Made by a program: the position numbers and the translations under genes. Below the pieces are notes generated by a model, which saw only the letters and a list, made by a program, of their open reading frames with translations, made no database searches and was not told the DNA's origin. DNA of 64,000 nucleotides, taken from the NCBI RefSeq assembly GCF_023703775.1, contig NZ_CP098514.1:1550001-1614000 (forward strand), in the 5' to 3' direction. Below, piece after piece: positions 8,644 to 17,375 of the stretch. Within the stretch, counting starts at the first letter, position 1. Every line of letters starts with the position of its first letter. The stretch is from Haloplanus sp. GDY1 (GTDB lineage: Archaea > Halobacteriota > Halobacteria > Halobacteriales > Haloferacaceae).

Positions 8644-10569
8644 TCATCGGCCGTCGTCGTTCTCCACGCCGTCGAGGGCCTCGGTGGCCGCCCGACTCAC
8701 CGCCGGATCGGGTGCGAGACGGAGGTCGCGAAGTCGCTCGACCGCGTCGGTACGGGCCACCATCTCGGGCCGCTGGCGGCCGGCGGCCGCGAGGAGTCGG
8801 GCCGTCGACTCCGGATACCGACCGTTCTCCAGTCGATCCACCAGCGTCGACACGTCGGCCGGATCGAGGTCGGCGGCAGATCTGTCGTCGAACGGATCGG
8901 TGGCATCGGCCTCCGCTGTGGCGTCGGGACTCGGCGTGGCGGATTCGCCCTCGTCACCGGTCGACATCGGCTCCTCCCAGTGAACGTCGCCCGCGCTGGT
9001 TTCGTCGGGACGGGGTCGGGCATCGGATGACGGCGACCCGTCGGCCGTGGTCGCCGCGGAGTCGGTCGAGGCGACCGCTCCGACGGCGTTCGATCCGTCC
9101 CCGCCGTTTCGGGGTGCTGGCGGCCGGTCGTCGTCCGGCCGCGGGTCGTCGTCCGGCCGCGGGCCGTCGTCGGACCCGCCATTCCGACGGAGATACCAGA
9201 GGCCGCCCGCCCCGAGGACGGTGAGCCCACCGACGAGGGGGAGAATCGAGTTCGAACCGCCGTCGGGACCGGCACCGGCGTCACCACCTCCCCCACGGTC
9301 GCCGCCTCCCCCGCCGTCGACGGGATCCGACTCGGGGAGCGGCGTCGGCGTCGACGTCGGCGTCGGCGTCGGGGAACGCCCCGTCACCGCGTAGACGTTA
9401 CTGTCGTTGGCACCGAAGTAGACGGTCCCGTTCGCTACTGCCGGCGACGACGTGAGGGATTCGTCGCCGGTCCCGACGGACCACCGCTCCGTCCCGTCCG
9501 ACGCGGACAGGGCGACCAGTCCGCCGCCGTCCCGGCCGACGTACACGGTACCGCTGACCACCGCCGGCGACGAACTGATGCTTCCCGCGTCGGCGCGCCA
9601 CCGTTCGGTTCCGTCCGCCGCGTCCAGGGCGTACAGGTTGCCATCCCAACTGCCGACGTAGACCGTTCCGTCGGCGACCGCCGGCGTCGATTTGACCGTA
9701 TCCCCCGTCTCGAACGACCACCGTTCGGCCCCCGTGGCTGCATCCAGCGCGTAGACCCGGTTGTCGCCGCTTCCGACGTAGACGGTGCCGTCGGCGACGG
9801 CGACCGACGAGAGCCAGATCTTGCCCTCGGTTTCGAACGACCACCGCTCGGTGCCGTCTTCGGCGTCCAGGGCGTACACGCGCTCGTCCCAGCTGCCGAC
9901 GAAGACCGTCCCGTCGACGACTGCGGGCACCGACCACACCTGGCCATCCGTCCGGAACGACCACCGCTCGGTGCCGTCTTCGGCGTCCAGAGCGTGCACG
10001 TTGCCGTTGCCGCTCCCCACGTACACCGTTCCGTCGACCACCGTCGCCGACGAGTCGACGTCGTTGCCCGAGGACAGTTCCGTGTCGGGGACGTGGTAGC
10101 TCCACCGTTCGGTTCCGTCCGCCGCGTCCAGGGCGTACAGGTTGTCGTCGGAACTCCCGACGTAGACGGTGCCGTCGGCGACCGTCGGCGACGAGGTGAC
10201 GCCGGATTCGGTCTCGAATCGCCACTCCTCGGTCCCGTTATCGGTCGCTATCGCATACACCGTGTCGTCGACCTTTCGACCGATGTAGACGGTCCCGTCG
10301 ACGACGGCCGGCGACGACCACTCCGAACCGTCCTCGCCGAGATCCCCGGCAGTTTCGAAGAGCCACTCCCGCTCGATGCCGGTAACCGGCCCGGTGTTGG
10401 CAGGCGCGTGCCCGGTGTTCGCGTCGTCGTACCCGAACTGTGGCCAGGATTCCTCGGTCTGTCCCTCCGCGACACCGGTCGGTCCCGACACCAGCGCCGC
10501 CCCGACGAGCGACCCGCCGACAGTCCGCAAGGCCGCCCGTCGCGTCCACCCCGCCCTTGAATCGGTCAT
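8644..10569 (-). CDS. Membrane-anchored PQQ-like beta-propeller protein (BamB-like)
   Basis: A 641-residue protein. The ATG at 10569 was chosen because it gives a Tat signal (TRRAALRTVGGSLVG, about 7-21) and because CACTTATCATT, a TATA-like element, lies about 25 bases upstream. Residues ~40-400 are tandem PQQ-like blades with the repeated pattern DGTVYVGS..NLYALDAADGTERW, forming an extracellular propeller. A Pro/Gly-rich linker, one membrane helix (ILPLVGGLTVLGAGGLWYL) and a polar linker with PRPDDD repeats lead to a C-terminal helical domain resembling HEAT repeats (about 565-640), probably cytoplasmic. Propeller domains of this type bind proteins or cell-surface ligands. The arrangement suggests a surface sensor or scaffold rather than a soluble dehydrogenase; no catalytic residues are evident. 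Confidence 0.82.
   Translation of the reverse strand: MTDSRAGWTRRAALRTVGGSLVGAALVSGPTGVAEGQTEESWPQFGYDDANTGHAPANTGPVTGIEREWLFETAGDLGEDGSEWSSPAVVDGTVYIGRKVDDTVYAIATDNGTEEWRFETESGVTSSPTVADGTVYVGSSDDNLYALDAADGTERWSYHVPDTELSSGNDVDSSATVVDGTVYVGSGNGNVHALDAEDGTERWSFRTDGQVWSVPAVVDGTVFVGSWDERVYALDAEDGTERWSFETEGKIWLSSVAVADGTVYVGSGDNRVYALDAATGAERWSFETGDTVKSTPAVADGTVYVGSWDGNLYALDAADGTERWRADAGSISSSPAVVSGTVYVGRDGGGLVALSASDGTERWSVGTGDESLTSSPAVANGTVYFGANDSNVYAVTGRSPTPTPTSTPTPLPESDPVDGGGGGDRGGGGDAGAGPDGGSNSILPLVGGLTVLGAGGLWYLRRNGGSDDGPRPDDDPRPDDDRPPAPRNGGDGSNAVGAVASTDSAATTADGSPSSDARPRPDETSAGDVHWEEPMSTGDEGESATPSPDATAEADATDPFDDRSAADLDPADVSTLVDRLENGRYPESTARLLAAAGRQRPEMVARTDAVERLRDLRLAPDPAVSRAATEALDGVENDDGR
9127..9174 (-). 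repeat. 18-bp tandem repeat in the linker of the propeller protein
   Basis: Two perfect copies of an 18-bp unit (GTCGTCGTCCGGCCGCGG on the plus strand) at 9127-9144 and 9145-9162, followed by a partial third copy. They encode repeated Pro-Arg-Pro-Asp-Asp-Asp in the linker after the membrane helix. Repeat number is likely to vary between strains. Confidence 0.8.
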
Positions 10570-10664
10570 CACGGTCGACGTGTCACAGGAGAATGATAAG
10601 TGATTCGCCGTCAAGCGGTCCCGCCTTCGGGGAAAACTGTTGTTGTACTAGTGTTTTCGCGACG

Positions 10665-11636
10665 CTACTCCACCAGCGCCTCGGGCGGCCCGCCCGGCAA
10701 CCGGTCCCGGTCGTGTCCCTCCGTGAAGTCGACGTCGGGGCCGATGGGCACCAGTCGCTTGGGGTTCACGTCGCCGTGGCTGACGTAGTAGTGGCGGACG
10801 ATGTGGTCCACGTTGACGGTGCGCTCGATGCCGGGCGTGGTGTAGAGGTCCTTCGTGTACCCCCAGAGGTTGTCGTACTCGTGGATGGCCCGGCGGTTAC
10901 ACTTGAAGTGGGTGTGGTAGACGTGATCGAAGCGCACGAGGGTGGCGAACATCGCGAGGTCGGCCTCCGTCAGGCGGTCGCCGGCGAGGTAGCGCTGGTC
11001 CGCCAGCAGGTCGTCGTAGCGGTCGAGGGCGTCGAACAGGTCCGTGACCGCCTCGTCGTAGGCCGCCTGTGACCCGGCGAAGCCGGCGCGGTAGACGCCG
11101 TTGTTGATCGGGTCGTAGATGTCGTCGATCAGACGGTCCACCTCGTCGCGGTAGCCCTCGGGGTAGAGGTCCACGTCGCGGGTCGCGAGTTCGTGGGCCT
11201 CCACGTCGAGCATCCGCATGATCTCCTCGGACTCGTTGTTGACGATGGTCTCCTCCTCCCGGTCCCAGAGGACGGGCACCGTCACCCGGCCGGTGTAGTC
11301 CGGGTCGGCGCGGACGTAGACGTCACGGAGGTACTCCGCGCCGTACAGCGGGTCCGGATGCGTCTCGGAGAACTCCCAGCCCTCGTCGTAGCGCTCCGGC
11401 TGGACCAGCGAGAGCGAGATGGCGTCGTCGAGGCCCTTCAGACTGCGCGTCATGGCCGTCCGGTGGGCCCACGGACACGCCCGCGAGATGTAGAGGTGGT
11501 AGCGACCGGCCTCGATCGGGAACGAGCCGTCGGGACCGATCCGGTCGCGGAACGTCGTCTCCTGGCGCTCGAACTCGCCGTCGTCGCCCGTCTCGTAGTC
11601 GGTGCCGACCCACTCGCCGTCGACGAGGCCGCTCAT
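10665..11636 (-). CDS. Glutathione S-transferase family protein, glutathionyl-hydroquinone reductase type (Xi class)
   Basis: A 323-residue protein with the ECM4/YqjG architecture: an N-terminal thioredoxin-like domain with RYHLYISRACPWAHRT, where the Cys of the CPWA motif is the catalytic residue of glutathionyl-hydroquinone reductases, then VPVLWDREEETIVNNESEEI, then an all-helical C-terminal domain (YLAGDRLTEADLAMFATLVRFD, YTKDLYTTPGI). Haloarchaea lack glutathione and use gamma-glutamylcysteine, so the physiological thiol is probably that. The ATG at 11636 was selected since the conserved MSGLVDGEW start is there. It is divergent from thi4. Confidence 0.9.
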   Translation of the reverse strand: MSGLVDGEWVGTDYETGDDGEFERQETTFRDRIGPDGSFPIEAGRYHLYISRACPWAHRTAMTRSLKGLDDAISLSLVQPERYDEGWEFSETHPDPLYGAEYLRDVYVRADPDYTGRVTVPVLWDREEETIVNNESEEIMRMLDVEAHELATRDVDLYPEGYRDEVDRLIDDIYDPINNGVYRAGFAGSQAAYDEAVTDLFDALDRYDDLLADQRYLAGDRLTEADLAMFATLVRFDHVYHTHFKCNRRAIHEYDNLWGYTKDLYTTPGIERTVNVDHIVRHYYVSHGDVNPKRLVPIGPDVDFTEGHDRDRLPGGPPEALVE

Positions 11637-11717
11637 CGAGGGATCACCGTGTCTGTCATCGACCGGACTAGGGGAGCGATTGCGAAAAGGGTTGGGCGGT
11701 TCGACACGGTGTCGCAA

Positions 11718-11725
11718 GCTATATC
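11718..11725 (+). promoter_or_regulatory. TATA box of thi4
   Basis: GCTATATC about 30 bases before the thi4 ATG at 11753. Transcription should start at or just before the ATG. Confidence 0.6.
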
Positions 11726-11729
11726 AACT

Positions 11730-11749
11730 ACTCGGTGATATTACTGAGT
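11730..11749 (+). promoter_or_regulatory. 20-bp palindrome between TATA box and thi4 start: candidate ThiR operator
   Basis: The half-sites ACTCgGTgAT and ATtACtGAGT form a 20-bp dyad; every position is complementary except two G/T pairs (lower case). It begins about 5 bases after the TATA box and ends 3 bases before the start codon, covering the expected transcription start, which is where an archaeal repressor would block initiation. A ThiR-type repressor with an HTH and a ThiN domain is encoded at 14137-15066. The link between this site and that protein is inferred. Confidence 0.55.
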
Positions 11750-11752
11750 GGT

Positions 11753-12679
11753 ATGTCTTCGTTCAGCGAGTTCAGTCAGGTCGGCGAAGCGGACGTGACC
11801 CGGGCGATCGGACAGGAGTGGACCGAGGAGTTCATGGACTTCTCGGATTCGGACGTCCTGATCGTCGGCGGCGGTCCCTCGGGGCTGATGGCGGCGAAGG
11901 AACTCTCCGAGCGCGGCGTGAAGACGATGGTCGTCGAGAAGAACAACTACCTTGGAGGTGGATTTTGGCTCGGCGGCTTTCTGATGAACAAGGTGACCGT
12001 CCGGGACCCCGCCCAGGACGTACTCGACGACCTCGACGTGGACTACAAGCCCGCCAGCGACACGGACGGGCTGTACGTCGCCAACGGGCCGGAGGCGTGT
12101 TCCGGCCTCATCAAGGCCGCGTGTGACGCGGGCGCGAAGATCCAGAACATGACGGAGTTCACCGACATCGTGATCCGCGAGGACCACCGCGTCGGCGGCA
12201 TCGTCATGAACTGGACGCCGGTTCACGCGCTGCCCCGCGAGATCACCTGCGTCGACCCCATCGCCGTCGAGGCGGACCTGGTGATCGACGCGACGGGCCA
12301 CGACGCCGTCGCGGTCACCAAACTCGACGAGCGGGGCGTCCTCGACGCGCCGGGCATCCAGCACGCCAAGGAGAACAACCAGGGCATGGACCAGACCGGC
12401 GACGACTCCTACGGCGCCCCCGGTCACGACTCCCCGGGCCACGACTCGATGTGGGTCGGCGAGAGCGAGGACGCCGTGGTGGAGCATACGGGGCTCGTCC
12501 ACGACGGGCTGATCGCGACGGGAATGGCCGTCGCCACCACCTACGGCCTGCCGCGCATGGGCCCGACCTTCGGCGCCATGCTCGTCTCGGGCAAGCGCGC
12601 CGCCCAGGCCGCCATCGACGAACTCGGCGTCGACGCGGAGCCCGTCGACATGACGTCGCGAGCGCCCGCGGACGACTAG
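11753..12679 (+). CDS. thi4: Thiamine thiazole synthase Thi4
   Basis: A 308-residue enzyme that makes the adenylated thiazole moiety of thiamine from NAD, glycine and a sulfur donor. It has the FAD/NAD-type Rossmann motif [18 protein letters not shown] (about 34-51), the E at the end of the second strand ([13 protein letters not shown]), and the C-terminal [16 protein letters not shown]. The segment ITCVDPI has Cys166, matching the sulfur-donating cysteine of single-turnover (suicide) Thi4 proteins rather than the His of sulfide-dependent methanogen enzymes. The ATG at 11753 follows the TATA box and palindrome. The unknown gene 3 bases downstream is probably cotranscribed. Confidence 0.95.
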   Translation: MSSFSEFSQVGEADVTRAIGQEWTEEFMDFSDSDVLIVGGGPSGLMAAKELSERGVKTMVVEKNNYLGGGFWLGGFLMNKVTVRDPAQDVLDDLDVDYKPASDTDGLYVANGPEACSGLIKAACDAGAKIQNMTEFTDIVIREDHRVGGIVMNWTPVHALPREITCVDPIAVEADLVIDATGHDAVAVTKLDERGVLDAPGIQHAKENNQGMDQTGDDSYGAPGHDSPGHDSMWVGESEDAVVEHTGLVHDGLIATGMAVATTYGLPRMGPTFGAMLVSGKRAAQAAIDELGVDAEPVDMTSRAPADD

Positions 12680-12682
12680 GGA

Positions 12683-13441
12683 ATGGTCGAGACGGTCACC
12701 CTCTATCGCGCCCCCACCACCGCCGCGGACGCCGACGCCCTCGCGGCGTGGCTCCGCGACCGCATCGACGCCGAGGTGCGGGTGCGCGACCGGCTGCTCG
12801 GGGGGCTCGACGACGACGGCCTCGCCGAGGAACTGGCCGCCGCCCGCGTCACCGACCCCTACGAACGGGAGACGGGCAACACGATGCTCGGGATCGTCCG
12901 CTACGAGGAGCGGGCGCTCTCCGAACCGGAGCGGGCGGGCGGCGTCGTCTACGACGGTCGCGCGGTTCAGCGGGCGCTGAACGCCCGCCTCCCCGACGAC
13001 CAGGGCCTCGACCACCTGCACGTCCCCCTGCTGGACCGGGTGGTGGGGACGTGGGGCGACCACGACGGCCGCTGGCACAAGCGCGTGGCCGTCCTCGGCC
13101 AGCCCGCCCTCGTCTCCGTCCCCGGCCTCTACGAGGCGCCAGCGAAGCCCGAAGCGTACTACGAGGCGAAGAGCAAACACGCCATGCTGACGGGCGACGC
13201 GCCGCCCAGGGAGGTGCTGGAGTCGGAGATCGATGGCGAGTTCCTCGTCGCCGACGATCCACGGACGACCGACGCCCTGAAGGGGTACGTCCTCGCCGCC
13301 GCCGACCTGCTGGAGACGGGCGCGGCGTTCTGTGACGACGAGCGGTGTCGACTGTACGACGCCCACCGCCAGCCCGGAGTGGTCCGGGCACAGCTCCGCG
13401 AGCCGCCGTTCTGCGAGGCGCACGCCGAGCGGTACGGGTAG
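12683..13441 (+). CDS. Uncharacterized archaeal protein downstream of thi4
   Basis: A 252-residue protein starting 3 bases after the thi4 stop, so almost certainly in the same transcript. It is soluble and conserved-looking, with the blocks LHVPLLDRVVGTWGDHDGRW, VSVPGLYEAPAKPEAYYE and SKHAMLTGD. The C-terminus has FCDDERCRLYDAHRQPG and PPFCEAHAERYG, whose Cys and His residues could form a zinc site. It resembles an archaeal DUF family (DUF7001 or DUF6775 type; I am unsure which). No function is known to me; the context suggests a thiamine-related or thiazole-repair role. Confidence 0.7.
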   Translation: MVETVTLYRAPTTAADADALAAWLRDRIDAEVRVRDRLLGGLDDDGLAEELAAARVTDPYERETGNTMLGIVRYEERALSEPERAGGVVYDGRAVQRALNARLPDDQGLDHLHVPLLDRVVGTWGDHDGRWHKRVAVLGQPALVSVPGLYEAPAKPEAYYEAKSKHAMLTGDAPPREVLESEIDGEFLVADDPRTTDALKGYVLAAADLLETGAAFCDDERCRLYDAHRQPGVVRAQLREPPFCEAHAERYG

Positions 13442-13459
13442 GCGTCGCTCGCGGCGACG

Positions 13460-14140
13460 TTACCGTCGCCCGGCGCTCAGGTAGGCGAACCCGCCGGCGC
13501 GCGTCTCGTGAGTCGTCGCCCGACAGGCGTCGAGCAGCGCCCGGTGAGCGGCGGCGACCCGGCGGTCGAGGACCCGTGCGGGCGACTCGCCGTGGTGATC
13601 GCGGGTCCCCGGCGGGGCGCTCGCGGCCACCGCGAGGTCGAACCCGGGGTTCAACGGCCGTCCGGGAAGCCGATAACTGCGCGCGAGGTCCAGCAGGGCG
13701 AGCCGATCCGGGGCCGGCGTGCCGAGCCACGACCGCACCGTCGCCGCGGGGTCGGGGAGCATCCCCACGAGGAAGGTTGCGAGGACGGCGTCCGCGTCGC
13801 GGACGGGGAGGCGGGTGGCGTCGCCGCGGCAGACGGTCACGTTCCCCCAGTCCCGGCGTGCGACGTAGGCTCGGGCGCGCGCCAGCGCACCGGGGGCGAA
13901 GTCGACGCCGACGACGCGCCCCGACGGCCCCACCCGCTCCCGGAGGTGGGGGAAGTTCGCGCCGGTCCCACAGCCGACGTCGACGACGGTGTCGCCCGGC
14001 GCGAGGTCGAGCGTCGCGGCGGCGTCGCGCCGGAGAGCCCGGGCCCCCGGCGCGTGTCGCGCGAGGGCGTCGTAGGCGCGCGCCCACCGCGAGTAGAACC
14101 CCTGTGCGGCCGCCGCCCGGTCGGGATCGGGGGTCGTCAC
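13460..14140 (-). CDS. Class I SAM-dependent methyltransferase
   Basis: A 226-residue protein starting with GTG at 14140. The SAM-binding motif I is GDTVVDVGCGTGANFPHLRE (about 47-66), followed by VVGVDFAPGALARARAY (motif II acidic residue), and CRGDATRLPVRDADAVLATF (motif III/IV). It resembles the ubiquinone/menaquinone or phospholipid methyltransferase subgroup. Its start overlaps the thiR stop in a GTGA arrangement, so it is translationally coupled to thiR and dcd. The substrate is unknown. Confidence 0.85.
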   Translation of the reverse strand: MTTPDPDRAAAAQGFYSRWARAYDALARHAPGARALRRDAAATLDLAPGDTVVDVGCGTGANFPHLRERVGPSGRVVGVDFAPGALARARAYVARRDWGNVTVCRGDATRLPVRDADAVLATFLVGMLPDPAATVRSWLGTPAPDRLALLDLARSYRLPGRPLNPGFDLAVAASAPPGTRDHHGESPARVLDRRVAAAHRALLDACRATTHETRAGGFAYLSAGRR

Positions 14141-15066
14141 CCTCGGCAGTGGTCGCGGACGATGCGGGCCACCGTGGGCGCGTCGTCCCCGAGGACGTAG
14201 GTGATCGGTTCGATGCCGAAGCCGCCGGTCTGATACAGGACGAACGGCGAGCCGGGAGCGGCCTCGCGCACGGCGTCCACGACGCCGGAGCGGGTGGCCT
14301 CGGATCCGTCGTCGCTCTCGCGTTCGACGTCGAACTCGACGGTCGGGTAGCCGGCCGCGCGAAGGGCCGCGACCAGGTCCGGGGAGTACCGGAGGTTGAC
14401 CGCCCCGCGGACCGGCGCGCCGGCCGCGCGGGCCGACAGCAACACCGAGGCGACGTGTTCGCTGACGCCGAACTCGGGGTCGGAGGGGACCGTCGCGGTC
14501 CCCCGCACGTCGAAGATGCGGCCGGGGACGGCGGCGACGTCCTCGACGTCCGCCGCGTCGGGCAGGCACTCGACGAGGTTCGAGCCGACGTTCGGGACGA
14601 GGCTCGCGAACGCCGAGGTGTTCCGGAGGATGCGCAGCCCCCGGCGGACCGACGAGCGGACCTCCTCCGTCGTCCGCACGGTGCTCTCGGGGTCGTGCAC
14701 GTCGAAGTCGCCGCCGTGTTCCCGGAGTTCCGGCATGACCTCGCGGTGGCGCTCGGCGAGCAGGTCGCCGTCCTCGAGTTGTCGGATCAGCACCTCGATT
14801 TCGACGAGCGCCTGCACGCGGCTCATGTCGCCGGTCGCCAGTCCGCTGCCGACGCGTTCGACCAGGTCCCGAACGCGGTCGTCGGCGCCGATCCGGTCGC
14901 TCGTCGTCACCTCGCCGTGGGCGTACTTCGAGACGGCCGACTGGGAGATGCCGAGGGCCTCGGCCACCTCGCTCTGGGTGAAGCCGCGCTCGCGGAGGTC
15001 CGTCGCGAGCATCGAGCGGACGGTGGGGAGGAACTCCTCGACGACGACCTCCTCCACGAACTTCAT
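14137..15066 (-). CDS. thiR: ThiR-type transcriptional regulator (HTH + ThiN domain)
   Basis: A 309-residue protein. The N-terminus has a helix-turn-helix, [29 protein letters not shown] (about 23-51). The C-terminal ~170 residues form a ThiN domain (thiamine-phosphate synthase-like), with the pattern [49 protein letters not shown] and [14 protein letters not shown]. In archaea, HTH-ThiN proteins (ThiR) repress thiamine genes on binding thiamine phosphates. Its ATG overlaps the dcd stop (ATGA) and its stop overlaps the methyltransferase start (GTGA). A candidate operator lies at thi4 (11730-11749), 2.4 kb away. Confidence 0.87.
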   Translation of the reverse strand: MKFVEEVVVEEFLPTVRSMLATDLRERGFTQSEVAEALGISQSAVSKYAHGEVTTSDRIGADDRVRDLVERVGSGLATGDMSRVQALVEIEVLIRQLEDGDLLAERHREVMPELREHGGDFDVHDPESTVRTTEEVRSSVRRGLRILRNTSAFASLVPNVGSNLVECLPDAADVEDVAAVPGRIFDVRGTATVPSDPEFGVSEHVASVLLSARAAGAPVRGAVNLRYSPDLVAALRAAGYPTVEFDVERESDDGSEATRSGVVDAVREAAPGSPFVLYQTGGFGIEPITYVLGDDAPTVARIVRDHCRG

Positions 15067-15644
15067 GACTCGAACTCGGGGTCGTCCCCGATGCGGGAGG
15101 CCTGGGGACCCCGCTGGTCCTGGTACTTCGATCCGCGGTCGACGCCGTAGGGCCGGTCGGCGGGCGAGGAGAGTTCGGTGAAGACGAGCTGAGAGACGCG
15201 CATGCCGGGCGTGAGCGCGACGGGGGCGGTGCCGAGGTTCGACAGTTCGAGGGTGACCTGGCCGCGGTAGCCGGGGTCGACGAACCCCGCGGTGGCGTGG
15301 ACGACCACCGCGAGGCGGCCGAGCGAGGAGCGGCCCTCGACGTTCGCGACGAGGTCACCCGGCATCTCGACGCGCTCCCTCGTGGTGCCGAGGACGAAGT
15401 CGCCGGGGTGGAGGATGAACTCCTCGCCGTCGTCGACGACCGTCTCGGCGATGTAGTCGCTCACCTCCCCCTCGCGCGTCGGGTGGATACAGGGGATGTT
15501 CGTGCGCTGGAACTCCAGGAACTCCGACCCCAGACGGAGGTCGACGCTGGCGGGCTGGACCTGCTGGTCCACGTCGTCGAGCGGGTCGATCACGAGATCA
15601 CCCTCGCGGAGCCGAGCGAGGATGTCGGTGTCCGACAGGATCAT
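15063..15644 (-). CDS. dcd: dCTP deaminase
   Basis: A 193-residue trimeric-type enzyme deaminating dCTP to dUTP in pyrimidine deoxynucleotide supply. Signatures are MILSDTDI at the N-terminus, [13 protein letters not shown], and [33 protein letters not shown] with the nucleotide-binding serines and catalytic Glu. The length is standard. It heads the three-gene operon with thiR and a methyltransferase. GGTAAAATC (15666-15674) supplies a TATA element 26 bases upstream, predicting a leaderless transcript. Confidence 0.95.
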   Translation of the reverse strand: MILSDTDILARLREGDLVIDPLDDVDQQVQPASVDLRLGSEFLEFQRTNIPCIHPTREGEVSDYIAETVVDDGEEFILHPGDFVLGTTRERVEMPGDLVANVEGRSSLGRLAVVVHATAGFVDPGYRGQVTLELSNLGTAPVALTPGMRVSQLVFTELSSPADRPYGVDRGSKYQDQRGPQASRIGDDPEFES

Positions 15645-15665
15645 ACCTAAGCGGTAGCGCCGAGC

Positions 15666-15674
15666 GGTAAAATC
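15666..15674 (-). promoter_or_regulatory. TATA box of the dcd-thiR-methyltransferase operon
   Basis: Read on the minus strand this is GATTTTACC, centred about 26 bases from the dcd ATG. The citrate synthase promoter lies divergently in the same 149-base gap. Confidence 0.55.
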
Positions 15675-15759
15675 CCCCCGGTCGGCGCCGTGGCGGGGCG
15701 TCCGCCGATGTCCGTTGGCGTTCGAGGCAATTCCTGACGGAACCGTGAAGGAAACGACA

Positions 15760-15770
15760 ACGCTTTTTTG
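15760..15770 (+). promoter_or_regulatory. TATA box of citrate synthase gene
   Basis: CGCTTTTTTG about 30 bases before the ATG at 15794. Confidence 0.5.
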
Positions 15771-15793
15771 AGACGGCAGGAAATCGGTAGCGT

Positions 15794-16930
15794 ATGTCTG
15801 ACGAGGTCAAGCGGGGGCTGGAGGGCGTGGTGGTCTCCGAGTCCCGGCTGAGCTACATCGACGGCGACGCCGGCGAGTTGGGCTACCGCGGGTACGCCAT
15901 CGAGGACTTCGCACACGAGGCCAGTTACGAGGAGGTGCTGTCGCTGCTCTGGAACGGGGAGTGGCCGACACGCTCGGAGCGCGACGAGTTCGCGGCCCGG
16001 CTGGCCGACGAGCGGACACTCGATCCGGCCGTCCACGACCTCATCGCGGAACTCGCGGACCGGGACGCGAACCCGATGGCGGCGATGCGAACGGTGACCT
16101 CGGCGCTCTCGGCGTACGATCCGGACGCCGAGGCCGACCCCGACGACCGCGAGGCCAACCTCGCGAAGGGCTGTCGGATCACCGCCAAGTTCCCGACGGC
16201 GCTGGCGGCCTTCGCCCGCCGCCGGAACGGGGCGGAGCCCGTCGAACCCCGGTCGGATCTGGACCACGCCGCGAACTTCCTCTACATGCTGAACGACGAG
16301 GAGCCCGACGACGTGGCCGCCGAGACGTTCGATACGGCGCTCGTCCTGCACGCCGACCACGGGCTGAACGCGTCGACGTTCTCCGCGATGGTGACGACGT
16401 CGACCCTGGCCGACCTCCACAGCGGCGTCACGAGCGCCATCGGGACGCTCTCCGGCGCCCTCCACGGCGGCGCCAACCAGAACGTCATGCGGATGCTGAA
16501 GGAGATCGACGAGAGCGGGAAGGAGCCCCGCGAGTGGATCGAGGACGCCGTCGCGGCCGGCGAGCGCATCCCCGGCTTCGGCCACCGCGTCTACAACGTT
16601 CGCGACCCCCGGGCGGCCATTCTGGAGACCTACTCGGAGCGCCTGGGCGAGACGGCCGGCGACCCCCGCTGGTACGAGTACTCCGTCGCCATCGAGGAGT
16701 ACATGAGCGAGGAGAAGGGTCTCGCCCCCAACGTCGACTTCTACTCGGCGTCCATGTACTACCAGATGGGGATTCCGATGGATCTCTACACCCCCATTTT
16801 CGCCCTGTCGCGGGTCGGCGGCTGGATCGCTCACCTGCTCGAACAGTACGAGGACAACCGTCTGATTCGGCCTCGTGCCCGCTACGTCGGCGAGCGCGGC
16901 CGCGAGTTCGTCCCGATCGACGAGCGATAG
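15794..16930 (+). CDS. gltA: Citrate synthase
   Basis: A 378-residue type I-short citrate synthase, condensing oxaloacetate and acetyl-CoA in the TCA cycle. Clear motifs: the N-terminal [35 protein letters not shown] with the substrate-binding His, [16 protein letters not shown] with the catalytic His, [14 protein letters not shown], and the C-terminal [15 protein letters not shown] with the CoA/citrate Arg region plus the catalytic Asp in [16 protein letters not shown]. Methylcitrate synthase is a less likely alternative with the same fold. It is monocistronic. Confidence 0.95.
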   Translation: MSDEVKRGLEGVVVSESRLSYIDGDAGELGYRGYAIEDFAHEASYEEVLSLLWNGEWPTRSERDEFAARLADERTLDPAVHDLIAELADRDANPMAAMRTVTSALSAYDPDAEADPDDREANLAKGCRITAKFPTALAAFARRRNGAEPVEPRSDLDHAANFLYMLNDEEPDDVAAETFDTALVLHADHGLNASTFSAMVTTSTLADLHSGVTSAIGTLSGALHGGANQNVMRMLKEIDESGKEPREWIEDAVAAGERIPGFGHRVYNVRDPRAAILETYSERLGETAGDPRWYEYSVAIEEYMSEEKGLAPNVDFYSASMYYQMGIPMDLYTPIFALSRVGGWIAHLLEQYEDNRLIRPRARYVGERGREFVPIDER

Positions 16931-16967
16931 CCGAAAGGTCGAACCCCTCGGGGGTCCTCCCGTACCC

Positions 16968-17360
16968 ATGGACGTGTTCGTCTACGGGACGCTCACCGAA
17001 CCGGACCGCGTGGCGTCGGTGGTGGATTCCTTCGTCTTCGTCGGCGCCGCGGTGCTAGAGGGCTGTCACCCGGTCGCCGGCCGGTACCCGACGCTCGCTC
17101 CGGGCGGCGAGACGGCCGGTCGCCTCCTCCGAACTGACGAAATCGAGGCCCTCGACGCCTACGAAGGGGTCGAACGGGGACTCTACGTCCGCGTCGACGC
17201 ACCACGAACCGACGGCGGATCGGCCGCCGTCTACGTCGGAGATCCCGACGCCCTGGCGAGCGAGGAGGCGGTGACGTGGCCCGGGTCGGGCCCGTTCGCG
17301 GAGCGAGTGCGGCGCTACTTCGACGACGGCGAGGCGGTCGTCAGGCCGGAACACTCTTGA
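16968..17360 (+). CDS. Gamma-glutamylcyclotransferase family protein (AIG2-like)
   Basis: A 130-residue protein starting MDVFVYGTLTEPDRV, the YGTL signature that builds the substrate pocket of the gamma-glutamylcyclotransferase/AIG2 fold. LDAYEGVERGLYVRV carries the conserved acidic residue expected to act as the general base. Family members release 5-oxoproline from gamma-glutamyl amines or peptides; in haloarchaea this could relate to gamma-glutamylcysteine turnover, which is speculation. It starts 37 bases after citrate synthase and may be in its transcript. An inverted repeat overlaps its stop codon. Confidence 0.85.
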   Translation: MDVFVYGTLTEPDRVASVVDSFVFVGAAVLEGCHPVAGRYPTLAPGGETAGRLLRTDEIEALDAYEGVERGLYVRVDAPRTDGGSAAVYVGDPDALASEEAVTWPGSGPFAERVRRYFDDGEAVVRPEHS

Positions 17361-17375
17361 CGCCGAATCGGCGTC
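17359..17375 (+). terminator. Inverted repeat at the stop of the cyclotransferase gene
   Basis: GACGCCG-AAT-CGGCGTC is a perfect 7-bp stem with a 3-base loop beginning in the TGA stop codon. No T-run follows, so termination is only possible. A near-identical hairpin sits before the lipoprotein gene at 23061-23078. Confidence 0.35.

Noticed and set aside
11690-11752. A TPP riboswitch before thi4
   Set aside because: The TATA box leaves almost no leader, so there is no room for the THI element; a protein operator fits better.
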